Shown piece by piece: positions 8,804 to 17,526 of a stretch of DNA of 64,000 nucleotides; within the stretch, counting starts at the first letter, position 1, and the number at the start of each line of letters is the position of its first letter. The stretch spans positions 1 to 64,000 of the forward strand of contig CAVKEB010000003.1 of NCBI GenBank assembly GCA_963655255.1, in the 5' to 3' direction. Both the position numbers and the translations under genes were made by a program. Below the pieces are notes generated by a model, which saw nothing but the letters and a program-made list of their open reading frames with translations, had not been told where the DNA came from and did no database searches. This stretch comes from CAG-791 sp963655255. Its GTDB lineage: Bacteria > Bacillota > Clostridia > Lachnospirales > Lachnospiraceae.

Positions 8804-9817
8804 TTATTCCTGCTGCCTCTGCGTCCAGAAACTGCGGTTGGATGTGCAAAGCAGCACCACCCGCTCCGGCAGATGCCGATAGGCCTTTCCCAGGCGGTAT
8901 CCAGCAAGTCTTGCGGCACACCGGCAGGCAAAGCCCGGAATCCTTCCCGTCTGATTCTCCTTCCGCATTTCCCGGGCCACCGCCTTCACATACTGCATGC
9001 CCTCTCCTTCCGAAGATAGTCCCGCAAAAATCTGCGGATTCTGCGCCTGTGATACGCCAAGATCAAAATTGCGGTGAAACTGCTGCGAAGCCGTGTACGA
9101 GTGAGAGTGAAACACACAGGCATCCGCCGCGTAATAAATCCGGTATCCCGCCTGCAGTGCCCTGCCGGCATATACCATGTCCTCATTGAAAATGGCTCTT
9201 TTCGGAAAGCCGCCGAGCCTTTCCCAGAGACTCTTGCGGTACAGCGCACACACATTGGAGCAAAAATACGCCTTGATGCCCAGCGTCTTCGCATCTGCCT
9301 GCGTTTTCCCGCGCGGCTGATCCGGATAATTGAAAGCCCTCGAAATCCGCTCCTCGCAGGAAGCATCCGGATTCGGCAGCTGCCTGGCATAGCTGACCGC
9401 CGTTTTCTCGTCCGCTTCCAGCGGCTTTAAAAGTTTCTCCACCAGCATCTCATCCTTCGGAAGAGCATCCTGCGTCATGGCAAGAACATAATCTGCGTCC
9501 CCGCACTCCGCAAAAGCCCGGCTCCTGGTCCCGCCGTGGTCAAACTCCTCCACCCGAATGTGTTCCAGAACCAGAAACGGAAAGTGCTCCAGAAGCTGCT
9601 GCTCCGTCAGACGCTCTTCTCTCAGGAAGCTCTCAAAGCCGTCCCGTCCGGAATTGATGATCCGTAACTTCCGAACCGGCACCGTCTGCCGCCCCAGGAG
9701 CCGGATGATCTCCATCAGGCGCTTCCCCGGACGGAATGTCGGAATCACCGCATCCACGATCACCGTACATTTCTTCCCGTTCTGCTTATTCTCATATAAG
9801 GTGTGAGAATCTCCCAT
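8804..9817 (-). CDS. Family 2 glycosyltransferase (rhamnosyltransferase-like)
   Basis: A cytoplasmic GT-A enzyme that moves a sugar from a nucleotide donor onto a growing glycan. The 337-residue protein has the GT2 start VDAVIPTFRPGKRLMEIIRLL, a donor-binding segment around MTQDALPKDEMLVEKL and a later FNEDMVYAGRALQAGYRIYY block typical of rhamnosyltransferase-type members with an ED acidic pair. There is no transmembrane segment. The ATG at 9817 is preferred to a longer frame that would translate a family A repeat. The GCGGGGTA at the repeat edge is its only ribosome-site-like sequence. It probably forms a transcript with glmS 150 bases downstream. Donor and acceptor are unknown. Confidence 0.85.
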   Translation of the reverse strand: MGDSHTLYENKQNGKKCTVIVDAVIPTFRPGKRLMEIIRLLGRQTVPVRKLRIINSGRDGFESFLREERLTEQQLLEHFPFLVLEHIRVEEFDHGGTRSRAFAECGDADYVLAMTQDALPKDEMLVEKLLKPLEADEKTAVSYARQLPNPDASCEERISRAFNYPDQPRGKTQADAKTLGIKAYFCSNVCALYRKSLWERLGGFPKRAIFNEDMVYAGRALQAGYRIYYAADACVFHSHSYTASQQFHRNFDLGVSQAQNPQIFAGLSSEGEGMQYVKAVAREMRKENQTGRIPGFACRCAARLAGYRLGKAYRHLPERVVLLCTSNRSFWTQRQQE

Positions 9818-9824
9818 TCTTCTA

Positions 9825-9946
9825 CCCCGCTGAGGCAAAATCCGCGAAGACGGTTTTGCCGAATGCGGCAGCCGGTGCGCTAGCACCGATGCTGCAGTTT
9901 GAAAGTGACATATCGATGTCACTTTCAAACTTATTCCCCGCTGAGG
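9825..9946 (-). repeat. Family A structured repeat, full copy with terminal direct repeats
   Basis: Bounded on both sides by the same 11 bases CCCCGCTGAGG. Between them lie three hairpins: GGCAAAA...TTTTGCC with a CTTCGCGG-type tip, GCAGC-GGTGC...GCACC-GCTGC, and a near-perfect palindrome AGTTTGAAAGTGACAT/ATGTCACTTTCAAACT. The left end stops seven bases before the glycosyltransferase start codon and lies in its mRNA leader. Confidence 0.92.
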
Positions 9947-10012
9947 TCTGCCCGTCGCTGTTCTTCCGCACACTCTCCGTGGAAAATCTCATTAAGACAA
10001 ACGACCCGAAAT

Positions 10013-10042
10013 ATTATACCATACTGCTTTCCTGCGTGCTGT
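10013..10042 (-). promoter_or_regulatory. Extended -10 promoter for the glycosyltransferase/glmS unit
   Basis: A perfect TATAAT preceded by TGG (TATGGTATAAT) reads leftward toward the family A repeat and the glycosyltransferase. The -35 region is poor, as allowed for extended -10 promoters. It lies just beyond the terminator of the gene to the right. Confidence 0.6.
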
Positions 10043-10110
10043 TTAAGAGAGCCGCCGCTCACACTCCGACGTCTGCAGCATCCCGTGAAGCTCCTCTTCG
10101 CCATAAAGCG

Positions 10111-10143
10111 AAAAAGGAGAGGGAACGCCTCCGCTCCCCCTCC
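10111..10143 (-). terminator. Terminator after the LCP gene
   Basis: GGAGGGGGAGCG pairs with CGTTCCCTCTCC (a few wobbles) and is followed by TTTTT on the minus strand, 24 bases beyond the LCP stop codon. Confidence 0.8.
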
Positions 10144-10166
10144 CCGGATTCTGTTGTCGTTTGTGA

Positions 10167-11627
10167 TCAGGTGTGATCCGCGTCCGTCATCTCTTCCGGA
10201 ACCGCGTCACTGGTCATCTCCGCGATATGATCACTGTATTCCTTCACGGTATCAGAGACCTCGTAGTTGTCATCGCCGAACAGGAACTGGTGCAGCCACT
10301 GGACATTGTCCGTCAGATCTCTCGGAATGACGCAGTCACCCAGTGCTCCGCCGAGGTTCGCCTGAATCCGGGTGTCCTCCTGCGGGAAACCATTCTGCAT
10401 CGTGTCAATGCTGTCCTCCGCAATCATATTGTATCCGGCAATTGCCTGCACATCGTTGATCAGGTCGCTGACCTTATAGGAAGTGTAGATCTCGTCCGAC
10501 ACGCTGTTGACGATGTCCGTCAGCTGCCCGACATTGGCCGTCTTCGCCTTGTTCATGACCGCGTACAGAACCGCGCGCTGTCTCGCCGCACGCTTGTAGT
10601 CCCAGCCTCTGGTATAACGGATCCGGCAGTACGCCGTCGCCTGCAGACCGTTCAAGGTCTGGCTGCCGGCCTGCGTCACCTCGGTATATCCGTCCTTGCC
10701 GAGCTCCTTCGCCATGGTGGACTGATAGTTGTTCAGGTGGGAAATCTCATCCTCCTGCACATCAATGGTCACACCGCCGAGCGCATCCACCACATCGGTC
10801 AGGCCGCCGAAGCCGACCGTGACGAAATCCGTGATGTTCATATCAAGGTTCTGGTTGAGCATATTGATGGCCTGCTCCGCACCGCCCTTCGCATAGGCCG
10901 CGTTGCACTTATTATAGGTGCCGTCGCCGAGGTTCAGAAGTGTGTCGCGGTAAACGGAAACCAGTTTCACATCTCCGGTATCCTCATTGATGGAGCAGAT
11001 GATGATGGAATCGCTTCGCGTGTTCTGATCCAGCTCGCCGGTCGTGGAGTCCACGCCGAAGAAGGCAATGTTGCGGTATCCCTTCATCTCACCCGATTCC
11101 GTGTTCTCCTTGACGACATCCGCGATGTTGTTCTCGATCTCTTCCGTCGGCAGGTTGACACGCTCCACCTTGCCGATCCTGGTCACAAAGTAAAGAATCA
11201 GGAGAACTGCTGCAAGAACCACCAGTTCAATTACAATCAGAACGGTCCGTTTCTTCTTCCTCTCCTGACCGCGTCCGCCGCGGCCGTTTCCGGACGATCT
11301 TCCCGCTCTGCTGCCGCGGCCGTACCCGTCATCATAACGGTCATCGCCATAGTCATCTTCATAGTCGTCAGAGTAGCGGTCATCCTCGTATTCGTCTTCT
11401 TCGTAATATCTGCCGCGGGCATCCTCCGCGTAGCCGTCACCGTACCGGCCGTCATACCGGTCATCATCGTAGCCGCCCCCCTCGTCATAGCCGTACTCAT
11501 CGTCGTAGGAGCCTGCTCCCTGGTTCTCATATCCGTCATCGTACCGATCATCATAGCGGTCGTCATAGCGGTCATCGTAACGGTCGTCATAACGATCGTC
11601 GTAATCATCATAGTCACGTCTGGACAT
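10167..11627 (-). CDS. LytR-CpsA-Psr family glycopolymer ligase-like protein
   Basis: LCP proteins attach lipid-linked glycopolymers (wall teichoic acid, capsule, rhamnan) to peptidoglycan on the outer face of the membrane. Residues 1-125 form a low-complexity tail with repeated DDRY units plus Gly/Arg. A transmembrane helix follows at about 128-147, and the LCP domain occupies about 190-420 with RSDSIIICSINEDTG, VYRDTL and CRIRYTRGWDYKRAARQR, the Asp/Arg-rich motifs that bind the polyprenyl pyrophosphate substrate. AAGGTACC precedes the ATG. It has its own promoter and closes the polysaccharide locus, so it may anchor that polymer. The long acidic-tyrosine cytoplasmic tail is unusual in length. 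Confidence 0.92.
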   Translation of the reverse strand: MSRRDYDDYDDRYDDRYDDRYDDRYDDRYDDGYENQGAGSYDDEYGYDEGGGYDDDRYDGRYGDGYAEDARGRYYEEDEYEDDRYSDDYEDDYGDDRYDDGYGRGSRAGRSSGNGRGGRGQERKKKRTVLIVIELVVLAAVLLILYFVTRIGKVERVNLPTEEIENNIADVVKENTESGEMKGYRNIAFFGVDSTTGELDQNTRSDSIIICSINEDTGDVKLVSVYRDTLLNLGDGTYNKCNAAYAKGGAEQAINMLNQNLDMNITDFVTVGFGGLTDVVDALGGVTIDVQEDEISHLNNYQSTMAKELGKDGYTEVTQAGSQTLNGLQATAYCRIRYTRGWDYKRAARQRAVLYAVMNKAKTANVGQLTDIVNSVSDEIYTSYKVSDLINDVQAIAGYNMIAEDSIDTMQNGFPQEDTRIQANLGGALGDCVIPRDLTDNVQWLHQFLFGDDNYEVSDTVKEYSDHIAEMTSDAVPEEMTDADHT

Positions 11628-11667
11628 GGTACCTTCCCCCGGTGAAATTCATAAAGACTTGAACTTT

Positions 11668-11696
11668 AGAATACTACACTTTCCCCGGCAGGACAA
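11668..11696 (-). promoter_or_regulatory. Promoter for the LCP gene
   Basis: TTGTCC, a 17-base spacer and TATTCT lie 40 bases upstream of the LCP start, in the gap after the sugar transferase gene. Confidence 0.62.
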
Positions 11697-11733
11697 GCAC
11701 TGTATTAGCCGGGCTAGGACAGTTGGCGGCAGA

Positions 11734-13158
11734 TCAATAGGCGTTCTTATTGATAAAGCCCTTGAATACCGTCAGGAACAGGATCCGGAAATCAAAGCCG
11801 AGACTCCAGTTCTCGATATAATAAATGTCATGCTCAATCCGCTTCCGGATGGAGGTGTCTCCCCGGTAACCGTTGATCTGTGCCCAGCCGGTAATACCGG
11901 GGCGGACCTGATGCTTCACCATGTAGCGCGGAATCTCCTCCCGGAACTTGTCCACGAACTGCGGCCGCTCCGGGCGCGGGCCGACAAGGCTCATTTTGCC
12001 CGCCAGCACGTTAAAAAACTGCGGCATTTCATCAATACTGGTGCGGCGCAGGAAGCTTCCGAACTTCGTGACGCGGTCGTCTCCACGCGTCGTCCATCCC
12101 TTCTTTTCCTCTTCTGCCGTCTGCACCCGCATGGTGCGGAATTTATACATCGTAAACGGCTTCGAATGAAGGCCGATTCTCGTCTGCTTGTAGATGACCG
12201 GTCCCTTGCTGGTCAGCTTCGTTCCGACTGCCGCAAAGAGCATGACCGGAGAAAACAGGATGATGCAGAAAATAGAGCCGAAGATGTCCACCAGCCGCTT
12301 CAGCAGTGCATTCCACGTATTGGTCAGAGGCACATACCGGATATTGATGACGGGCAGCCCCATCAGATCTTCTGTATAGGGTCTCGACGGGAACAGTGAG
12401 CCGTAATCCGGAATGAACTTGGTGTGCACGCCGGAGCGCTCACACAGATCCACGATGTGTTCCAGATTGTCATAATCCTCCAGGGAAAGCGTAATGGCGA
12501 TTTCATCCATCTTGTTCTCCGGAAGAATAATTTCCAGATTGCCGAGCGCCCCCAGGACCTTCACCCCGCGGTAAACCGTTCCCCTCGGGACATGATCGTC
12601 CAGAATGCCGTGCACGACATACCCCCACTGCGGGTTGGAGAGAATGCGGTCCAGATAGGCCTCCGCCGAACGGGAATAGCCGACGAGAATGACGTGCTTG
12701 AGATTGTTGCCTCTGCGCCGGATGAAATACAGGAATTTGCGCACCATCATCCGGTACAGGAAGGTCAGCGCCGTATTGATGATATAGAACAGGAGGATCA
12801 GCGTTCTCGAGAAATCCACCATGCCATCCACACTCGTGGAGAGCAGGAAGAAGCTGATCATCACCAGACCGATTCCGACCGTATTCGCCTTAATGATGCC
12901 CGCCACCTCCGTGCGGATCCGGGACGAGCGTTTGGACGAATACAGATTGTAAATGCCGTAGAGCACAAGATATCCGGGCACAATAAAATACAGAGTCCTG
13001 AAATAGGTCTCTGCGGAAAGTGCGGTGACGCCCGGCGTGGATTCAGCAAGCGGCGTCAGGAACTTGATGGCCCAGGCGAGCAGGAAGCTCACTACGACCA
13101 CCAGTCCGTCCAGCACAATGTGCATGCGGTTGAAAAAAATCTGATTGTCTTTAATCAT
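11734..13158 (-). CDS. Polyprenyl-phosphate sugar-1-phosphate transferase (WbaP/EpsL-like)
   Basis: Starts glycan assembly by moving a sugar-1-phosphate from a nucleotide sugar onto undecaprenyl phosphate at the inner membrane face. The 474-residue protein has about four N-terminal transmembrane segments (roughly 10-140), a CoA-binding-like middle domain (about 145-260, VILVGYSRSAEAYLDRIL) and a C-terminal bacterial sugar transferase domain after another hydrophobic segment. The domain contains YKFRTM, RRTSIDEMPQFFNVL, MSLVGPRPERPQF and RPGITGWAQINGYRGD, all signatures of the family. The sugar is not predictable from sequence; glucose or galactose is usual. It is the last gene of the main biosynthetic run before the LCP gene. 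Confidence 0.94.
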   Translation of the reverse strand: MIKDNQIFFNRMHIVLDGLVVVVSFLLAWAIKFLTPLAESTPGVTALSAETYFRTLYFIVPGYLVLYGIYNLYSSKRSSRIRTEVAGIIKANTVGIGLVMISFFLLSTSVDGMVDFSRTLILLFYIINTALTFLYRMMVRKFLYFIRRRGNNLKHVILVGYSRSAEAYLDRILSNPQWGYVVHGILDDHVPRGTVYRGVKVLGALGNLEIILPENKMDEIAITLSLEDYDNLEHIVDLCERSGVHTKFIPDYGSLFPSRPYTEDLMGLPVINIRYVPLTNTWNALLKRLVDIFGSIFCIILFSPVMLFAAVGTKLTSKGPVIYKQTRIGLHSKPFTMYKFRTMRVQTAEEEKKGWTTRGDDRVTKFGSFLRRTSIDEMPQFFNVLAGKMSLVGPRPERPQFVDKFREEIPRYMVKHQVRPGITGWAQINGYRGDTSIRKRIEHDIYYIENWSLGFDFRILFLTVFKGFINKNAY

Positions 13159-13269
13159 GTTGTCCGGTCACACGCTCCTCCCGGTGGAAAGAGCATGTCT
13201 GATTGTTCCGAAAGAAAATGCGGATCCGTCCGCAGCCTCCGGAATCTGTGCGCGATCTATCCGCGAGAC

Positions 13270-14358
13270 TCACGGCGCGGAGCGTCTCCGAAACAGTCCC
13301 GCCAGGAGCTGCCCCTGGATGGAGAGATAATTCGGAAGATGTCTCCACTCGAACGGAATCTTCCTCCCCAGATACAGGGGAAGGATCTCCATCAGATCCC
13401 CTTCCTGCTCCGGAAGCCCTGCCTCCTGCGGAATCGGGCATTTCTTATACGGAATGTCGTACTCCTTCATCACCGTATATTCTGCCGCGGATGCCTTCAG
13501 GAATTCTCCGCGCCGGATTCCGTCCCTGTAGGCTTCCCCCAAGCCCTTTTTGTCAAAATATGCCTTCTTGACCGCCGTTCCGAGCTTCCAGAAGGGCGCG
13601 TTCAGCCAGTACTGGAGAAACGGCATGTTTTTGTATAAAAGCAGGGCATTGTTGCCCGCCGTCATAATTTCCTTGAATGCGCTGTATTTGCCGCCCGTTG
13701 TGGCGCTTCCCGCGTGATATACCACGGCGTCCGGCTCCAAGAAGCTCCGGTGCCCGAAAATCTGTGCGCGCCAGCCGATATCCAGATCCTCCAGATAGCA
13801 GTAATGCCGCTCGTCAAACCAGCCGATTTCATCAAACACGCTCATGCGGTAGAGCGCCGCTCCGGCACAGGCCGCAAAAAGGGGACCTGCCGCCGCCTTC
13901 TCCCGCGGTGCGTTCTTATGTCTTGCGAAGGCCCAGCCGAGAGCACTGTACAGATCGCCGTCGTCGTCAATGCGATCCGGCTCTTTCATGGAGAGCATCA
14001 GCGCCTGCACGGCAAAACAGGAGGGTCGTTTCTCCATCGCCGCAAGAAGATCTGCCAGGCACTCCCTGTCCACGCGGGTATCATTGTTCAGCAGCATCAC
14101 ATACGGCGTTTTCACCAGGTGAAGCCCCGCATTGACCGCATGGCAGAAGCCGGTGTTGGCCTTCAGCTTCAGGAGAACCGCCTCCGGGTACTGCTCCTCC
14201 ACCAGCTCGCAGGAGCCGTCCGAAGAACCGTTGTCCACCACGATGATCTGCGGAACAAGGCTCCCTTCCCGAATGGAATCAAGACATTCCTTCAGATAAC
14301 CGGCCCCATTATAGTTCGGAATGACAACCGATATCAAATCAAAACGATTTCTGTTCAT
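13270..14358 (-). CDS. Family 2 glycosyltransferase
   Basis: The 362-residue protein starts FDLISVVIPNYNGAGYLKECLDSI and carries VVDNGSSDGS, the donor-site MLLNNDTRVD and a GWFDERHYCYLEDLDIGWRA block with an ED pair that fits the catalytic base region. This layout is typical of rhamnosyltransferase-like GT2 enzymes (RgpB/WbbL-type). Its start overlaps the previous gene by 20 bases, so translation is probably coupled. A C-terminal stretch of about 60 residues after the catalytic fold has no feature I recognise. The exact linkage is unknown. Confidence 0.87.
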   Translation of the reverse strand: MNRNRFDLISVVIPNYNGAGYLKECLDSIREGSLVPQIIVVDNGSSDGSCELVEEQYPEAVLLKLKANTGFCHAVNAGLHLVKTPYVMLLNNDTRVDRECLADLLAAMEKRPSCFAVQALMLSMKEPDRIDDDGDLYSALGWAFARHKNAPREKAAAGPLFAACAGAALYRMSVFDEIGWFDERHYCYLEDLDIGWRAQIFGHRSFLEPDAVVYHAGSATTGGKYSAFKEIMTAGNNALLLYKNMPFLQYWLNAPFWKLGTAVKKAYFDKKGLGEAYRDGIRRGEFLKASAAEYTVMKEYDIPYKKCPIPQEAGLPEQEGDLMEILPLYLGRKIPFEWRHLPNYLSIQGQLLAGLFRRRSAP

Positions 14359-15655
14359 AGACTCTTGTCATCTCCGGATCCCAGACAACAAGATATCCCT
14401 GCTGCCTGACCTGACGGCAGAACTCCAGGCTCATTGCCTTCAGATCATCCGTACGCTTCATCACATGTCCCTCATAGGAGGCATTGAACACCGCCTGATA
14501 GAGCGGACGGAGCTCATCCCGGATCTCCATACAGCGCACATCCACCGCCGGTGCATCCTGCATGGTGTCCGCGCGGTGCATGGGGCCGCTTTCCATCTCA
14601 TGCATACCGACGAATTCCACCCGGCCGTTCTCATCCATCATGCCGCCGATGATGCGGCGGCGCTTGTTCAGAAGCTTTCCGCCCACAACACCGACTTCGG
14701 GGCGCTGCGTGAAGATATCCGGCCGATAGTTCACCCGGAAAAAGCCGTTGTGTCTCGACTCCGTCACCTCTGCGTCAATTCGGCAGGTACGGAAATACTC
14801 CTTCAGGGCAGCCTTGCCCGCCTCATAGGCATAGTTCTTGCTCCCCGGATTCCCCGCCGTAGAAGCCGGGTGGGTCCTCCAGTGGTACAGGATCTTCGGG
14901 ATGTGTACGATCCCCGACCACGGTGCGCGCAGAAGGAGATCATAGTCCTGCGCCCCGTCGTACTCGGGTCTTAGCCGGAGAGCCAGGAACAGCTCCCTCC
15001 TCATGACCAGAAGATGGCAGATATAATTGTTGCTCAGGAAATAATCCGGATTGAAATCCGGCTTGCGGTTCGGCTCAAAGAAGCTTCTCGCCGAAGAGTC
15101 GCATTTGTCCTCATCGGAGTAAATGATCTCCGCGTGCGTCCGCTCGATCTTATGTGTCACCTCGAAGACCGCATCCTCCGTCAGAAGATCGTCATAGTCA
15201 AGAAGCGCGACATAATCTCCGGAAGCCATTGCCGCGGCTGCATTCGTATTCCGCGAAATACCGCCGTTTTCCTTCAGTGCGCCGTAATGAATCCTCTCGT
15301 CGTGAAACGATGCCGCAATGTTGGCCGCAGCCTCCGTCCCGCCTCCATCTGCGAGAATCACTTCCCAGTTGCCGTAGGTCTGCTTCTCCACCGATTCCAG
15401 CATCTCCCGGAGGAATCTTATATCCGGGCGGTACAGAGGAACCAGAAAGCTGATCTTCGGAAGGGTCTCGCCCTCCTTCACTCTCTTCTCCCACTGGCTC
15501 CGCTGTTCATTAAGACGCCCCAAGGCCGGTGCCTCATAGGTATATGAGGTACCGACCTTGTCATGAATCCGTTCCGCCGCGGCATAACAGGTGTCGCGGA
15601 GTCCGTTCCTGCGTGCATATTTGATTGTTTTATTCAGATCTGTCCAGAATGCCAT
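14339..15655 (-). CDS. Family 2 glycosyltransferase
   Basis: The 438-residue product has an N-terminal leader of about 65 residues, then a GT2 domain beginning PKISFLVPLYRPDIRFLREML. It continues with VILADGGGTE, NGGISRNTNAAAAMASGDYVALL, the acidic DYDDLLTED and EYDGAQDYDLLLRA. That order matches the first catalytic half of the long clostridial/streptococcal rhamnan GT2 proteins, and it closely resembles the N-terminal half of the two-domain protein encoded nearby. It overlaps the next transferase gene and lies 28 bases after phosphoglucomutase, in one transcription unit. Confidence 0.87.
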   Translation of the reverse strand: MAFWTDLNKTIKYARRNGLRDTCYAAAERIHDKVGTSYTYEAPALGRLNEQRSQWEKRVKEGETLPKISFLVPLYRPDIRFLREMLESVEKQTYGNWEVILADGGGTEAAANIAASFHDERIHYGALKENGGISRNTNAAAAMASGDYVALLDYDDLLTEDAVFEVTHKIERTHAEIIYSDEDKCDSSARSFFEPNRKPDFNPDYFLSNNYICHLLVMRRELFLALRLRPEYDGAQDYDLLLRAPWSGIVHIPKILYHWRTHPASTAGNPGSKNYAYEAGKAALKEYFRTCRIDAEVTESRHNGFFRVNYRPDIFTQRPEVGVVGGKLLNKRRRIIGGMMDENGRVEFVGMHEMESGPMHRADTMQDAPAVDVRCMEIRDELRPLYQAVFNASYEGHVMKRTDDLKAMSLEFCRQVRQQGYLVVWDPEMTRVYEQKSF

Positions 15656-15683
15656 TCATTGTACCCGCAGGAGCTGCACTCCC

Positions 15684-17411
15684 TCAGATATTCGCCTTCA
15701 CCGCTTCCGTCAGCTCTTTCACCTTGGCATCGGCATCGGCAAGGCTGCTGCCCTTTACGCCCATATAGAACTTGATCTTCGGCTCGGTTCCGGAAGGTCT
15801 TGCGCAGCACCATGCGTCCTGATCCAGTGCGAAGTACAGCACATTCGACTTCGGAAGGCCGGTTGTTCCTTCCTTTCCGGTTGCAAGCTCCAGCGTTTTT
15901 CCGGTCTCGTAATCGCGGAATTCTTCTACCTTCCAGCTGCCGAACGTCTTCGGAGGGTTCTTGCGGAGCTTCTCCATCAGCGCTTCAATCTGCGCTGCTC
16001 CGTCCATGCCCTTCATCGTAATGGCATACTGTGTTTCCTTGTAGAAGCCGTACTCCTCGTAAATCTTCTGCATCTGATCCCAGAGCGTCAGTCCCTGCTT
16101 CTTATAGAAAGCAGCGGCCTCGCACAGCATCATCACCGCGACCGGCGCATCCTTGTCGCGGGAGTGTGTTCCCGCAAGGCATCCGTAGGATTCCTCCAGA
16201 CCGAAGACATAATTGTAGGAGTGCTCCTGCTCGAAGAGCTTGATCTGCTCACCGATGTATTTGAAACCGGTCAGGCATTCCACATAGTGGCAGCCGTATT
16301 TCGTCGCAATGGCCTTCGCCAGATTGGTGGTCACAATGGTCGTCACGAACGCGGGCTTCTCCGGCATCGTGTGCGTCAGCGTTCTCTCGCGGAGGATATA
16401 CTCGCCGATCAGCATGCCGGACATATTGCCCGTAAAGCCGATGTACTCGCCGGTCTCTGCATCCTTGGCATAGACGCCGAGACGGTCTGCGTCCGGATCC
16501 GTTGCCAGAACAATATCCGCATCCTTTTCCTTTGCCAGCTTCAACGCCAGCGTAAAGGCCTTCGGATCCTCCGGGTTCGGATAATCCAGCGTTGTGAAAT
16601 CCGGATCGGGATCCCTCTGCTCCGGAACCACATAGACATGCTTGAATCCGAGCTCTTCCAGGACTCTTGTCACGGGAACCAGTCCCGCCCCGTGGAACGG
16701 CGTATAGACGATGCGGATATCATCCGCCATCTCCTGAATGACTTCCGGATGAATGATCTGCTTCTTCAGCGCCTCCATGTAGGCATCATCGATTTCCTTT
16801 CCGAAGTATACGAGGAGGCCCTTCTCCTTCGCCTCTTCCTCCGGCATGGTCTTTACTTCATCGTAGCTGACAACCGCGTTGACATCTGCAATGATCCCGG
16901 TGTCATGCGGCGGCGTCACCTGCGCGCCGTCCTCCCAGTAAACCTTGTATCCGTTGTACTCCGGCGGATTGTGGCTGGCTGTGATCTCTACGCCTGCCTG
17001 GCAGCCGAAATACCGGAGTGCAAAGGACTCCTCCGGAACCGGGCGGAGCGTATCGGACAGATAAGCCTTGATGCCGTTTGCGGCAAGGCACAGAGCGGTC
17101 TCTCTGGCAAACTCCGGGCTCATGCGGCGGCTGTCGTAGGAAATCGCCACGCCCTTCTTCGGGTCTCCGTTCTTGTTGATGTAATTGGCGAGTCCCTGCG
17201 TTGCCTTGCGGACCGTATAAATATTCATGCGGTTGGTTCCGGCACCGATCACGCCGCGCAGTCCGCCCGTACCGAAAGCAAGGTCCTTGTAAAAACGGTC
17301 CTCCACTTCCTTCTCATCATTGCGCACTGCCAGAAGCTCTTCCTTGGTTTTGTCGTCAAAATAGGGATCGTTCAGCCAGTAATTCAGTTGCTCCTTCACT
17401 CGTTCCAGCAT
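15684..17411 (-). CDS. pgcA: Phosphoglucomutase / phosphomannomutase
   Basis: Interconverts hexose 6-phosphate and 1-phosphate, which feeds glucose-1-phosphate to the RfbA reaction encoded in the same run. The 575-residue alpha-D-phosphohexomutase carries the phosphoserine loop TASHNPPEYNGYKVYWEDG, the metal site DPDADRLGV, the sugar-recognition GLEESYG and the phosphate-binding RPSGTEPKIKFY. The ATG with GGAGGAG nearby is preferred to an upstream alternative at 17498. Length fits the PgcA-type enzymes of Bacillota. Glucose rather than mannose as main substrate is inferred from context. Confidence 0.93.
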   Translation of the reverse strand: MLERVKEQLNYWLNDPYFDDKTKEELLAVRNDEKEVEDRFYKDLAFGTGGLRGVIGAGTNRMNIYTVRKATQGLANYINKNGDPKKGVAISYDSRRMSPEFARETALCLAANGIKAYLSDTLRPVPEESFALRYFGCQAGVEITASHNPPEYNGYKVYWEDGAQVTPPHDTGIIADVNAVVSYDEVKTMPEEEAKEKGLLVYFGKEIDDAYMEALKKQIIHPEVIQEMADDIRIVYTPFHGAGLVPVTRVLEELGFKHVYVVPEQRDPDPDFTTLDYPNPEDPKAFTLALKLAKEKDADIVLATDPDADRLGVYAKDAETGEYIGFTGNMSGMLIGEYILRERTLTHTMPEKPAFVTTIVTTNLAKAIATKYGCHYVECLTGFKYIGEQIKLFEQEHSYNYVFGLEESYGCLAGTHSRDKDAPVAVMMLCEAAAFYKKQGLTLWDQMQKIYEEYGFYKETQYAITMKGMDGAAQIEALMEKLRKNPPKTFGSWKVEEFRDYETGKTLELATGKEGTTGLPKSNVLYFALDQDAWCCARPSGTEPKIKFYMGVKGSSLADADAKVKELTEAVKANI

Positions 17412-17526
17412 GGATTCTGCTCCTCCTTCATTGTGTGGTGTCCGCTCCTTCTCTCCGGTTTCCTGCGGGACCGTTCCCGTCCGGAATTCCGGGGACATGC
17501 AGAGCTGACGCCGCTTTGTTTCTCTC

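Noticed and set aside
8651..8921. Longer glmS start adding 90 residues
   Set aside because: It would bury the N-terminal cysteine nucleophile and ignore the GGAGGT site.
9825..9946. CCCCGCTGAGG direct repeats as phage or integrase attachment sites
   Set aside because: The repeats flank only about 100 bases of hairpins and recur with every family A copy; no integrase is present.
10173..11645. 490-codon plus-strand frame opposite the LCP gene
   Set aside because: Its valine/isoleucine-rich end is only the complement of the DDRY-coding repeats; the LCP motifs are on the other strand.
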